From NCBI RefSeq assembly GCF_030867095.1, contig NC_081831.1, positions 19,816,001-19,880,000 of the forward strand: a stretch of 64,000 nucleotides of DNA. The letters run 5' to 3'. This DNA is from Alligator mississippiensis (Eukaryota > Chordata > Crocodylia > Alligatoridae). The notes under the pieces were generated by a model. It made no database searches and had not been told where the DNA came from. It saw nothing but the letters and a program-made list of their open reading frames with translations. Every line of letters starts with the position of its first letter. Within the stretch, counting starts at the first letter, position 1. The position numbers and the translations under genes are program-made. This document shows, one piece after another, positions 21,201 through 31,795 of this stretch.

Positions 21201-24200
21201 ACTGTGTCCCGAGTCACTTCTCGGGGGAAGTTTTCATTGTGTACAGGCTTGTAGCGCTGCACCTCATGGATTACTGCGTTGGTATAGGGCAGCCTCACCC
21301 TGTCCTTCATGCTGGGGACATGGTTTGCACTGAGCACCTCATCGATCTCTTGATGGATCTTAGCTGAAAAGAATAAGACTGAGAGTTGTTACACTTTATA
21401 GAGCAAGGGGCTCCACTCATCTCCCCTTGGCACTGTGTGAATTGTCATACCACAAAATATCTAAAAGGGACTGAGGGGTCTGACTTTAACTCCTTGCAGA
21501 CACCACTGAATCCAGAGCTCTGGCTCAGTGTTTATCCATACAGCCCATAACATAGTATTGATGGAGTGAAGGACACGCCATCTGCTTCTATAACTTTGTC
21601 CAATTGCGTTTATCTTTACAGGACCTGATCCTGCAACAATTTACATATAATATACTCCAGGTTATATCTCATAGCTAAAAGAGGTGTGAGCAATGTCTAT
21701 TAGGACCCCTTTCTTCTTAAGTAATTTCAGGCTGCATTTAGCACAGCAAAGTGAGAAAATCTGACTTTTTCCCCCTTGCCATATCATAATTTAAGGTTAC
21801 TAAAAGAGAATACTTCCTCTGTTCTTTATACCTTGAATGTGTGGGAACTTTACCAACACCAAGAGGCAGAAGAGAAGGCTACCGCTGGTGGACGTTGTCC
21901 CAGCAGCAAAGAGGCTGAACACCAACCCCAACAAGTTGTGATCAGTGTATATGTTCCAGGGAGTGCTCTTTTCCTGTAAGGATACAAAAGGTACGAGGAG
22001 AGACTGGGGCACCTGGACCTTTTCAGCCTCCGCAAGAGAAGGTTGAGAGGCGACCTTGTGGCTGCCTATAAGTTCATCACGGGGGCACAGAAGGGAATTG
22101 GTGAGTATTTATTCACCAAGGCTCCCCTGGGGGTTACAAGAAATAATGGCCACAAGCTAGCAGAGAGCAGATTTAGACTGGACATTAGGAAGAACTTCTT
22201 CACAGTTCGAGTGGCCAAGGTCTGGAACGGGCTCCCAAGGGAGGTGGTGCTCTCCCCTACCCTGGGGGGTCTTCAAGAGGAGGTTAGATAGGCATCTACC
22301 TGGGGCCATCTGAACCCAGCACTCTTTCCTGCCTATGCAGGGGGTCGGACTCGATGATCTATTGAGGTCCCTTCCAAACCTAGCATCTATGAATCTATGA
22401 ATCAACAAGGATCTAAGTGTGGGCACAACATTTACAAGTCAGACAAATGCCCATTCCTCGTGGCTGCTGTCATTGGAGTCAGAAATGACCCTGTGATTTT
22501 TATTCCTCATTTTACCTTCTCTGACTTCATGAGGAAACAATCAATGAAGTCACGAGGTGAGGCTGGATCCAGAGTACGCTTATGAAATTCCACCATTTCT
22601 TGGATAAATTTCTTCAGTTTCTCACACTCAGCGAGGACTCTACTGTGTACTCCAGGCAAATAACACATAATGCCAGGAAAGATACTGTACAGCTGTGAAG
22701 AGAAGAAGCCTGAAATTTGCCATATAATCAGAGCATATCTCCAGTTCTACCCCCAAAGTGTTGAGGTTGCTCTTGATTATTGTCCTCTCATTCAGAATTA
22801 TGCTTGCTTCCACCCCTGATCCATAAACTCAAACAGCCATTAAAAGTGCAGGCTCTTCATCTCAACAACCACTTGCAAACTTCCTAGCCCTGTATTCTAC
22901 AGCAGCAACTGATTCACAACTGATTCACAGATTCAGGGGGGAAAAATCCCAACTCAGGACAGAACATGAAAATGCTCAGTTCTTAGCAGCTGGTCAAGTC
23001 CCACCAACTGCTGTCTGGATTAAGAAGACTTCTCAGGATGTCCGTTAGGCTCTCACTTGATGGAAGGACTGTTTGGATCAGTCCCTAATATGCAACCAGA
23101 CTTTCACTAAGATAAGGAAAGTTTGCACTGACTTCCCTACATGCTGAATAGAGAGACAGATTCAGAATGCAGAGATGTCCCCATGAGTTGAGAGTGGTGT
23201 GGCACATACCCTTGCAATAGGAGAGTTAAAATAATTGATGTAATTTGTTACAGTGTCCAAAAGCTCCAGGAAGGCTTTGTCTTTGTAGTTGAAACGGCTC
23301 CCAAATACAACAGAACATATCACATTGGATACAGCATGTATGAGGGTCATCGTTGGCTCAAAAAGCTCCCCTGCAGCATCCAAGGAGACAAGGAAAAATA
23401 TAATGGTGTCAAACATATCATGCATCTCTGCTTCATGTATAGCCATGTTCCTCCCAGTCCCCTTTAAACAAATATAAGGCCTTCCTATACCCTTCCCCTT
23501 TTTAACTCATCTCTGTGGTAACCCATAGTTTAAAAAAATGCCATGACAAAAACCCCCGTCCAGTAGCTTTCAATGAACTGAGTTTTACTTCCTACTATAA
23601 TTAAATGTTCCCTGCCCTGGCAGGCTTTATAATGGGCACAAAGATATCCTTTCTCTTCCACCACCAGGATCCTTAGGCCTACTATCCTATACTGTCATGA
23701 GCTGGTATCCAGGCAGCCTCCCTCTTGCGGGCATCCACGAGGCCCATTTCTTATGTCTGGATCTTCAAAGCAAACCTGCTCCTCTCCTCCCAGGGAGGAA
23801 AGAAGGAACCCATCAACCATCCCAGTACTGATCAATGTGTGGTATATGTAGGTGTTTAACTCCTGCCTCTGCACTTAGTGTACATTTCTAAGCACTCTCA
23901 CTGTGAAGGGCTGGGACACCATTTTTATTGTCAGAATGCATATAAATTGTGCTGTTTCTCTCATAAAGACTTCAGTCTTATATCACATGAAAGGAACAAC
24001 CAAAAGGGACTAATCTGAGAGAAAATATTGGTCCACTCTTTAGATATGGGGAATGTGCATGTTACCTGTGCCACCTCCCAAAAGCTCCTTACAGGGTCCT
24101 GAGTGCTCCCAGAGTTTTGAAGACAAAAGCCTTCAGCAATTGGTACTATTGGGCAATATGTTTTTTCTTCCCTTTTTCCTGTGGATGTTAGCTTCAGCTT

Positions 24201-27156
24201 TCTTTTCCATTGATCCTTCTGTAAGAGTTCCCCAAGTCCGTTGATATTTAGCTGAGAGCTTTGGTATCTAACCCCAGTCCTTCCAGCTGCACCTAGCCTC
24301 TCTCTGTCCAAAATCAGTGACACTGCAACTAGTCTATGTAAGCAATTTAAAGTATGGAATAGTAGCTAAAAGCCTGACTCAAAGCACTGTAGTCTTTCTA
24401 TCAGGTTTTCAAGTCAGCCTACAGCAGTCTACAACTGCAGCAGAAGTAAGTCACTGTTCCTGTGAAGGTCTATCACATCAACCTTTATTAGGTATTTTTT
24501 GCAACAATTGTTGGACCATGATGCTACTCTGTATCTTATTTGCACCACTGTATTGAAATAAATATGATTCAAATGACCTTTCGTGTCTGCCACAGCCTCC
24601 ACCAGGAAATGAGCCTCTTTCTGTATTCGCTCTGACATTGTTCTCTTGCCCATCCCAAAATCCCGCAACGTAGTGAGTGTGAACCTGCGGAGTTCTCGCC
24701 ATGTCAAATCGCTGTTGGGGTCAATCTCTGTAAAGACACAGCCAGGAAGCTCACACTGTACCAAAACTCATATTGGATTATTGGAAAGAGAGAGGTCTAC
24801 ACTTCTGCTTCCAGAAATGTTTACTTGTAGAAGATCATTTGGGTGCAAAACATTTTGTCTGTGTTGGACCAGGTAGAACGTGGTCCCTGGTAAACCAGGA
24901 CAAAAGAGCTGGAACTCAACCTGTGTGGAAGTCTGTTTGGGTCTGTAGTTTGTAGTTGTTTCATTTCCTCGGTGCCTCCAGTTTTAGGTGGCCTGTGCTT
25001 TTATGTAATAGCTGAGAAAGTAGAGCATCCCTGTACAGTCAAACAATGTTTTTGTTGGGTTTTTTTTTTTTTTTTTTTAAAGAGTATTTACAGTACAGAC
25101 AGGTTTTTAAAATTCACTTCTCAAAAACTTGGGGAATAGACTGTAAAGAATCTAAGCTGCCCCTGGCTGCAGACTGCTGCTGCTCCCTCATGGGCTGCTA
25201 ATATTTATAGCCATCCTACTCCAGGGGCTGAGCACAGGACACAGAACACCAGGCATACCACATGTCCAGCCAAGCTGGAAGAGTTGGGTGTAGCCAACTC
25301 AGGGCCCATTAAAAAGACTGCAAGCTGCCCTGCGACAGGCACCTAGGTGAGGTGCTGCTGAAGCTTGATGCCACTCATGAGTGCTCTTTGGCAGAGTCAG
25401 AGAGGTGGATGTTGGGAATACTGTGTTGCTTATTATTCAAAGTCTAAACAATAACAATGTGTTTCATTGGCTGGGGTGGGGAGGGATGACTGGATTTGGG
25501 GGCAGCCATGACCCCCCTATAGGGGGGAGGTACAACTTGGGAGGGAGGCAACCCTTCAGTGTGTAAAGCAGGGGAGTGGGAGCAAGTAGGAGGAAGATAA
25601 ATATTTGGAGGATGGGAGAGAGAGAGAAAAAGAAATGTTACTTCCTTTTATGGATGAAGTGTACTAGAGGGGACCCCCAGGTGCAACTAGCCTGAGTTGC
25701 ACCTGGCTGCCTGCTCCAGCTCCCTGAGCTTCAGGGATCAGGGTTTTCTGTTTCTTATGGAAAAGAAAACCATGGATATTTCCATTTCCCATGGGGGGGG
25801 GGGGGGGGGGGGGGGGGGGAAAAAAAAAACCAGTAAAAACCCCACAAAGGTGAATGGATTTGAAATGACAGAGTGTGGGGTGAGGAGTTTGGTTGTATCT
25901 TTGTGTTTTAATATTTTATTCCATTTCTAGAACTTTTATCATATATTGTAAGCTGCCTTGAGTCCGTGTGGGGTGTAGAAATCTGATAAATAAATACAAT
26001 AAGTAAAACATTGGCTCATTTTATCTCCTGTGAAATGAAATCATTTCCTAGGGCTAGTGTCCTAACCATTGAGCCATACCATCAAGCCATCGTTTTTTGT
26101 CCTCAGCTTTCAGGAACTATCAGATCTTAGCACCTCTTAATCTTAATGTGTGATACGTTAAGTAATAACATGATCAGGAAGACAGACACAAATACCTTCT
26201 TCCATCAATCTCCGTGGAAAGGGTAGGTCAGGGCGCCCACCAAATTCTTCAGCATGACCCACCAGAGCATCTTTCATCACTTCATACCCACAGAGCACCA
26301 CAGCTGGCTTTGATCCCAGCCACACAGTGAATACTGGTCCATATTTCTTGATAAGCTGGGGGTAAATCACAGAGATGATGAGATTTGCTTGCTAAAAATA
26401 ATCTGCTCTTAGAACACAGATCTCCCCCTGAGCCATGAACCTGAGCTTAAGAGGGTAGGCTGCTGAGGAAGAGCTAAGAGAGCATAAAGATTGTAACAAG
26501 TAAAACTTTAATGGAGGGGTATCCACTAAGGGTTAATCTCTGCGTTATTTACGTACTGGGGTTAATGGTTTGGCACAGAAATAAGTGCTGAGGTGACCCC
26601 TATGCATTTGAACTGACCAAATCACCAAATTGAAATGCCTCAACTGTTGAAATAAAGCCACTTTTACATATCAGTCTGGAATATTCATTGCATATATTCA
26701 TAAAGATATCCTGAATAAGGGAGGGCCAAATCATCAGCTAAAGGAGACCTGCCTTACTATTTCCTCTGCTGCCCAGAAGAGTTCTCTCACTACTCTTGGG
26801 AGTGTGTGTTTGGGGGAAACTAAATCAGGCCTGCTTTCCAGAGGCATTTTGATGCATGGAGCCCAAGTGCATTTTGATACACTGAGCCTTATACGATTCC
26901 CCTTCTGCTCTAAACTAAGAACATTCCTGGTCTCTCCCAACAACAGGAACTTCAGACAACCCTTCAAGAGGCCCCTTACCTTTGGATAATGCTTACACAG
27001 GGGGAAAACATCTGTCTGCCATAGGTTCCCCAAAATGGGCCACGGTGCTGGTCCTGCAGGGAGTTGGGCTCTTTTCCTGTTAATTTCCAAGACCAAGTAG
27101 CACAGGACAAAAATAAGGAGAAGAAGAATCAGGATCCCTGTTGTCCCAGCATCCAT
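18012..27156 (-). CDS. Cytochrome P450 family 2 gene, CYP2K/CYP2W-like, complete
   Basis: Nine exons sum to 1491 bases (496 aa plus stop), with every intron phase matching and the usual nine-exon layout of CYP2 genes. The protein has an N-terminal membrane anchor (about residues 6-24), a proline-rich hinge ([13 protein letters not shown]), the K-helix EVQR (E356, R359), a PxxFxPxHFLDE segment and the heme loop FSAGKRACPG with ligand C437. Such enzymes are ER-bound monooxygenases fed by NADPH-P450 reductase. Segments such as LRDFGMGK and [13 protein letters not shown] resemble fish CYP2K and CYP2W. Subfamily is uncertain, so no symbol is given. The I-helix reads AAGTTSTSG, so the usual acidic residue is Thr302 and the usual Thr is Ser303. 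The exon 3 donor (AAAG|GTCATT) is weak. The substrate is unknown. Confidence 0.93.
18450..18936. mobile_element. MITE with CTACACATGC terminal repeats
   Basis: Its ends are GGGTGCATCTACACATGC and the inverse of GGCCATGTCTACACATGC. Internal CATCTACA phrases near 18535 and 18750 suggest a nested or duplicated copy. It lies in P450 intron 8. No clean target duplication was found. Confidence 0.6.
19026..19167 (-). CDS. CYP2-like exon 8
   Basis: 142 bases, acceptor TTTCACAG|GGC, donor GCAG|GTAAAC. It encodes [18 protein letters not shown], then [13 protein letters not shown] and [10 protein letters not shown] leading into the heme loop. Confidence 0.94.
19684..19840. mobile_element. Short hAT-like element (157 bp)
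   Basis: It starts CAGGGGTGTGCAATTATTTT and ends AGTTTGCCCACCCCTG, an imperfect inverted pair. CTAGCT occurs at both flanks. It lies in P450 intron 7. The copy near 55643-56822 is of the same family. Confidence 0.72.
19874..20885. mobile_element. hAT-like non-autonomous element, copy A
   Basis: 1012 bp with terminal inverted repeats (TAGGCCTGTGAAAAGC; inverse of the right end TAGGGCTGTGTGAAGC). It is flanked by a perfect 8-bp duplication, CCAGGCAG, at 19866-19873 and 20886-20893, as hAT transposases make. Subterminal parts are full of GATTCGAAT-like phrases. The core (about 20000-20650) is very GC-rich with G/C runs. Long overlapping open frames there are compositional. It lies in P450 intron 7. 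Confidence 0.88.
21176..21363 (-). CDS. CYP2-like exon 7 (K-helix)
   Basis: 188 bases, acceptor TTTTCAG|CT, donor AAG|GTGCAG. It encodes [25 protein letters not shown] (the ExxR motif) and [13 protein letters not shown]. Confidence 0.94.
21832..21973 (-). CDS. CYP2-like exon 6 (I-helix)
   Basis: 142 bases, acceptor TTACAG|GAA, donor CAAG|GTATAA. It encodes the I-helix [19 protein letters not shown] and LVKFPHIQ. The family motif AG-x-(D/E)-T is changed to A-G-T-T-S. A CR1 element starts 18 bp upstream of the acceptor. Confidence 0.93.
21992..22403 (+). mobile_element. Young CR1 LINE 3' fragment next to P450 exon 6
   Basis: 412 bp encoding the CR1 ORF2 C-terminus ([39 protein letters not shown]) and a tail ending CTATGAATCTATGAATC. 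By eye it is about 95-96% identical to the copy at 50836-52097, so it is fairly young. It runs antisense to the P450 gene and starts 18 bp upstream of the exon 6 acceptor. One frame change lies near its end. Confidence 0.92.
22516..22692 (-). CDS. CYP2-like exon 5
   Basis: 177 bases, 59 codons, acceptor TTCACAG|CTG, donor AAG|GTAAAA. It encodes [14 protein letters not shown] and then [12 protein letters not shown], matching the F-G region. It has no ATG-led open frame of its own and would be skipped by an ORF scan. Confidence 0.92.
23210..23370 (-). CDS. CYP2-like exon 4
   Basis: 161 bases, acceptor GCTGCAG|GG, donor AGG|GTATGT. It encodes [20 protein letters not shown] and [20 protein letters not shown], matching the CYP2 D-E helix region. 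Confidence 0.92.
24578..24727 (-). CDS. CYP2-like exon 3
   Basis: 150 bases, acceptor TTTACAG|AG. It holds the C-helix motif WRELRRF (W and R contact heme in the family) and LRDFGMGK. The donor is GTCATT, a poor match to GTRAGT, but it is the only site that keeps phase with exon 4. Confidence 0.88.
25793..25829 (+). repeat. Homopolymer G27 followed by A10
   Basis: 27 consecutive G and then 10 A, in P450 intron 2. The length is unstable and may be wrong in the assembly. Confidence 0.95.
25930..26006 (+). repeat. LINE/SINE 3' tail (GTAAGCTGCCTTGAGTC type)
   Basis: GTAAGCTGCCTTGAGTC and then GATAAATAAATACAATAAG is the usual 3' end of an L2-like LINE or SINE in reptiles. Only the tail is present. 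Confidence 0.5.
26045..26083 (-). repeat. tRNA-like 5' half (A-box bearing), possible SINE head
   Basis: ATGGCTCAATGGTTAGGAC resembles the D arm and A box of a tRNA, but no matching T arm follows. Probably the head of an old tRNA-derived SINE or a tRNA fragment in intron 2 of the P450 gene. Confidence 0.4.
26196..26355 (-). CDS. CYP2-like exon 2
   Basis: 160 bases, acceptor CCCCAG|CTT, donor GAAG|GTATTT. It encodes [20 protein letters not shown] and [20 protein letters not shown], typical of the P450 A-B region. Confidence 0.93.
26980..27156 (-). CDS. CYP2-like exon 1
   Basis: 59 codons from ATG (A at -3, G at +4) to donor AAG|GTAAGG. It holds a hydrophobic anchor ([19 protein letters not shown]), a basic stop-transfer (NRKRAQ) and the hinge [12 protein letters not shown]. 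Confidence 0.92.
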
Positions 27157-30100
27157 TCTTGTCTGTCACCTTGGGGGAAGGATGGCAAAAGAGCTTTATT
27201 ACAATAGTTAGGAAGCCCAGAATGAAATCTGTAGCTAACTGCCTCTTGTTCTCTCCTTCCATTAATCTCCTTCTGCAAAGGGCTGAGAGGTCAAAGTCCT
27301 GGGGTTAATGATTTCTTATTTAAGGTCAATGACATCAGAATGTGGCATTTTATTTCCACCCACCCTACCCGTCTGACCTGGGAGATCTAGGATTTTAAGA
27401 AGGGGCTGCAGACGGTGTGCTGCATTATCACATATAGCATAATAGATAATACAATAAAAGCAGAGGGTGTTCAATTGTCTATTGTGGTCTTATTTGGCCC
27501 TCTACCCTAGGGTGACCTTTGGTCTTGATTAGGTACACCCTTCCAGGGCTGATCTTGGCCTGTGCTCAAATATCAAAAGGCAAAAAAAAAAAACCCAACC
27601 CAAAGAAAACCCAGGCTGCTCTCAGCCTCTTTGTCGGGCTCAGTCCACGTCCCCTTTTACCCAGGATCAGGTTCTCAAAATCCCAATCACAAAGATCGAG
27701 AAAATCCCTTAGTCTAGTCTTTGTTATGTGCTGGCCTGCCCTGCACCCCTTGAATATTCACAGTCTCCTTGGGGTCTCCCCCAGGCACAGGACGGCTCTA
27801 CCTGTGACTGTAATTTCCCTCAGGCCCCTCCTCCAGATCCTCTGTTGAAAACTCTGTTCCAGAGATTATCGCAGGCCTTGTGGACCCCCTCTCTCCGGAT
27901 CCTCAGCTGCAGCTCCCCTCTGGAGATGATCACCAGCCCCATGTGTGCAGGCGTCTGCCTACCTCCCGCCCAGGATCCTTCTTACCGTGTTCCTCTGGCA
28001 GGTTCCGCAGCCCTTGCCTGCGGGACACTCAGCTGCTCCCCTCTCCCTGCAGACTGCAGAGGACTGACGCCCTCTGTCCCTCTCCACGGCCGGAAATACC
28101 TCTGGGCAGCCTCCTTCCTCCAATCCTGAGTGAGATGCTGCTCTGGAAGTGTGATGGGTATTTTCCTTCCCTTCCGGTCTCCAGTTGTAGTCCTGCTGGC
28201 CCTCCATGCTGTGAGTTTTGTCTCACTCCTTCACAGTGCCCTTTCTATTTAATCTTCTCTGTCAAATCTCATGTATTGTTTGCCAGACTCTGATCCTGGA
28301 ACAGGATCCTTGAAGGCAGTGCCCGCTGGGTTGCTAGTGCTTACCTCATTTAAGATCAAGGCCTGCAAGGAACTTTTTTCACAGGAAAATTTCAATTTTG
28401 CTGACATTTTTTGATTTTGAAGCAAAATATTTTCTTTACGGGCAGTGTCAACTTCGAATCAAAACTGTTGCAATGATCACATTTCCATAGTTAGCTACAC
28501 CTGTGATCCCACCATGGCTGCTTCAAGGGTACCTACTCAGATCTCAGGGCTTTTACCATCACCCTTCTCAGGTGGAGGCAGATAGCCCTCTCCCTCCTGA
28601 CCAGGAATTGGGGCTCTGGTTCCATGCAATTCATTACAATCAACCTGGCAAGTAACTTTTGCTCAGCACCTGCTATTCTGACTTCTCTCTCACAGGGATA
28701 TTGCCTGACTTAACCAGTGAGCAATGATTCATGGATTTACACAAACCTCAGGACATTTTTTTTCCATGTCAGAAAAGCATATTATAGAACAATAAATGGT
28801 CTACATTTTGAATTGGCAATCTTTCCCCAGCAGCAGCCTGAATTAACACAGCTCAGTCTTGAACTGGGCCAGGGGCAGAAGTTGGTAAATATTCTGTCAC
28901 TAGATGGTGCATTCTCACCCAAACTTAGTTAGCAAAACTTACTAATGGAAGCCCTAGGTTGCCAACCCCAGTCATAATATACTAGTCAGGATACTAGTTA
29001 TTAAAGATTACTGCTACCAGCCTTACGAAACAAGAGTTTACTGTCAAAAGTTGGTGGAAGGGCTGAGGAAACAGGCAAAACCCCTTGCCGGGGCATTCTC
29101 TTGTGCTGGGACAGAAATGAGCCATTAGTCCATCCCCCCGAGAGCGCTGGGGCAAGCTTGCCTGGAGTAAACTGAAACACTCCCTTCCTCGCCCCTCAAC
29201 ACCCTGTGCTTTATGACAACTTAACAGGGAAAGTCATCAACCCAGTACATGTGGCCTGGCAGGACTTCACCTACCTCCACAATGGCTTTGGGATGGGCTC
29301 TGTCTAATAGATGTATGTTGCCTCCTAGAGGTAACAGAGCAGGATCCCAAGAGCAGATCTTACCTCTCCTTGAGCAGCAACAAGATGTGTTGCACTGCCT
29401 GGCACAACCCTGACTTCAAGTCCTTTCATGTGCTGGCTTCTCACACTATAAACAAGAGCAGTCCAGTTTCCAGGGCCCTACCAATCTGCTGCAGATAAAG
29501 GGACCCAACCTTTTAAGTCAGGATTTTATGTCTGACCCAAATGTATTGTGGTAGATGGTTTCTTCCAGTGCTACAGGAGATTTTTCTGTCTAATCTCTGC
29601 AGCCAGAGTATCGCTTTCCATAGAAGAGTCAAATAGAGAAACGAGATTTGTAGAGCTCTCAAGCAATTGCTTGGTTGCCTTGTGAACTGCTTTGTCTCGG
29701 TTGCCAATTGTGAAGAGTTACAATCCAACCAATTTCCCCCTGCCAAGATAGAGCTGAAACGACAGCTGAGAACACTTGTTTCTCAGAGGAAAACCGACAG
29801 TGAACCACTCATCATACTGCAGAACAAAAGGCGAAAAGACATGACCTTTAGGACATTGGCATCTGCTGTTCTGTTCCAGTCTCCCAGTCGTCCCCCTGGG
29901 TGGGTCATGAACACACATTACAGCTTGTCTTCTTTGCTGTGCTTGAGGGGGTCCTTCAGCCATGGCATTTTTAAAGCAAAATAAGCACACTGAATACTTA
30001 GCCTTCTGCAGCTTGCAGGTCCCTCTGGGAGGGAAGATCTGGAGTAGGCTTTCCAAAATGACACTAAATCTCTTAGGAAAACAAGCTTTATTTTCAGGTT

Positions 30101-30259
30101 TAAGTACCTGAAAATCACCTAAAAGAAAGTGTGTTGGTCCAGCCTGTTACCTTAACACCAAGGTGACTCAACCAGAACCGCATATAGCAAGAGACACTGT
30201 ACCCTGGAGAGACTGTGGTGTAAATACACCACACAGGCTCAGTGAGGAGTAGCAAATCT
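27157..30259. other. 5' flank of the P450 gene, gene-free
   Basis: No exon is supported. The P450 promoter should lie at its left edge; no TATA box is clear within 150 bp of the ATG, though an AATAAAG lies near 27200 on the minus strand. About 27520-28300 is C-rich with frames open on both strands and no recognised protein. Confidence 0.35.
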
Positions 30260-30400
30260 CACTGTCCCCATGGTTCAGGTAGGGAATTGAGTATTAATGG
30301 TAGGTGAGATGACTTGTCCAGGGTCACACAGGGAGTATGTAGCAGAGCCAGAACTAGACCCCAGCTTCCAAAATCTCTGGCACTGCTTTCTCTTCTAGAG
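30260..30400 (+). repeat. MIR SINE remnant
   Basis: GATGACTTGTCCAGGGTCAC, then ACAGGGAGTATGTAGCAGAG and CCAGAACTAGACCCCAG, match the MIR core and 3' part. An ancient, decayed copy. Confidence 0.75.
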
Positions 30401-30754
30401 CATCTATTCTCTAAAATTCACGTGGAAAGGATCTGGTTTTCTTTTCCATAATTAAAAGGCAAATTCCAGACTTTGGTCCTGAATCAGTCTAGTTAATGCC
30501 TGAAGGAAACAGTGTAAGGACGGGAGGGAAATGCTGTGTTTCCTGTAGCAGCATTCATACTGTTGCTGTGCAGTACGAGATGTGTATAATGGAGAGCACA
30601 TTGTGTGTTGTTTCACTTCTAGGCTTGGTGTTGAAATCAATGGTGATACTCCACTCTAAGGAAGAAGAAGATAGCACCAAGGATCTTGTTAGTCCTGGAC
30701 TAGACTAGGCTATAATGGATGGGCTGGAATCATACCTGAGGTTCTGCTACTTAT

Positions 30755-31195
30755 GCTGCAGATATTATTTCAGCTCACCACCACAGGCTTATTTTTCTTA
30801 ATCTCTAACCTAAATTTCCCCTGCTGAAGCTTAAGGCCATTGCTCCTAATCCTGTTCCCTACAGACACAGAGAAAAGCCCATCTCCTTCTTCTTTGTAAT
30901 CACCCTTCAAGTATTTGAAGACTGTTATCAAATCCCCCTGCCCCAGTCTTCTCTTCTCCTGACTAAATAACCCTAGCTCTTTCAGTGTCTCCTCACAAAT
31001 CTTGTTTCCTAAGCCCTTAATCATTTTTGTCGCTCTTTGCTGGACTCTTTCTAATCTGTCTGCATCCTTCTTTAAGTGTGGGGCCCAAAACTGGCCACAG
31101 GACGCTGGGTGAGGCCTCACCAGTGCTGAATAGAGTGGGAGAACCATTTCCCTTGATTTACAAGTGACACTGATCACTTCCAAAGCCCTCCCTGC
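30755..31195 (-). mobile_element. CR1 LINE fragment, older subfamily
   Basis: The minus strand encodes PLYSALVRPHPASCGQFWAP, ADRLERVQQRATKMIKGLGN and LFSQEKRRLGQGDLITVFKY. It is a distinct CR1 lineage from the others, with a different 3' end, and is 5'-truncated. Confidence 0.85.
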
Positions 31196-31419
31196 TCTTT
31201 CCCTCTCCCTTTCCCTAAGGTAGTCACAGCTTACTCTCTCCCACCCTTTCTCTTTCCTCCCTCCTCTATGGCAAATGCTGTTTTTACCTTCTCTTTGCCC
31301 CATCCCACCCCACATTGGCAACACAGTCCCTCCCCTCTTTTTTCCCCCCTCTCCTCTTGGATGGCAGTGGTGGCCCGTAGTCTATGGCCCCTGGCAAGCA
31401 CCCAGCACACCATTCTAAT

Positions 31420-31795
31420 ACACTAGCTCCATAGGGGTGACTTGGTGGCAGCCTATAACCACATCGGGGTGTGCTTCAGGAACTGGGAGAACGTCTGTTC
31501 ACCAGGGCACCCCAAGGGAAGACAAGGTCTAACAGTCACAAACTGCTGGAAGACCATTTTTGACTGGACATAAGGAAAAACTTATTTACCGTCCAAGTCT
31601 TCAGAGTCTGGAATAGACTCCCCCCAGAAGTGGTGCAAGCACCTGCTCTGGATATCTTTAAGAAACACTTGGATGCTTATCTTGCTGGGATGACCTGACC
31701 CCAGCTGACTTCCTGCCCCTGGGGCAGGGGGCTGGACCCAATGATCTCGTGAGGTCCCTTCCAGCCCTAATGTCTATGGAATCTATGAAATCACT
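31420..31795 (+). mobile_element. CR1 LINE 3' fragment
   Basis: The plus strand holds the last part of ORF2 (GDLVAAYNHIG-like, TSHKLLEDHF-like, VWNRLPPEVVQAPAL-like after allowing frame changes) and the 3' tail ending GTCTATGGAATCTATGAAA. 5'-truncated. Confidence 0.85.

Noticed and set aside
25056-25080. Poly-T run as a retrogene tail
   Set aside because: No gene-like sequence precedes it on either strand. It is best seen as a simple repeat.
27728-28293. Open frames of 133 and 137 codons upstream of the P450 gene
   Set aside because: Pro/Ser/Leu-rich frames in C-rich DNA, overlapping each other in different frames, with no domain.
30770-31324. 184-codon frame as a host gene
   Set aside because: It carries CR1 ORF2 motifs (LERVQQRATKMIKGL, RRLGQGDLITVFKYL), so it is a LINE fragment.
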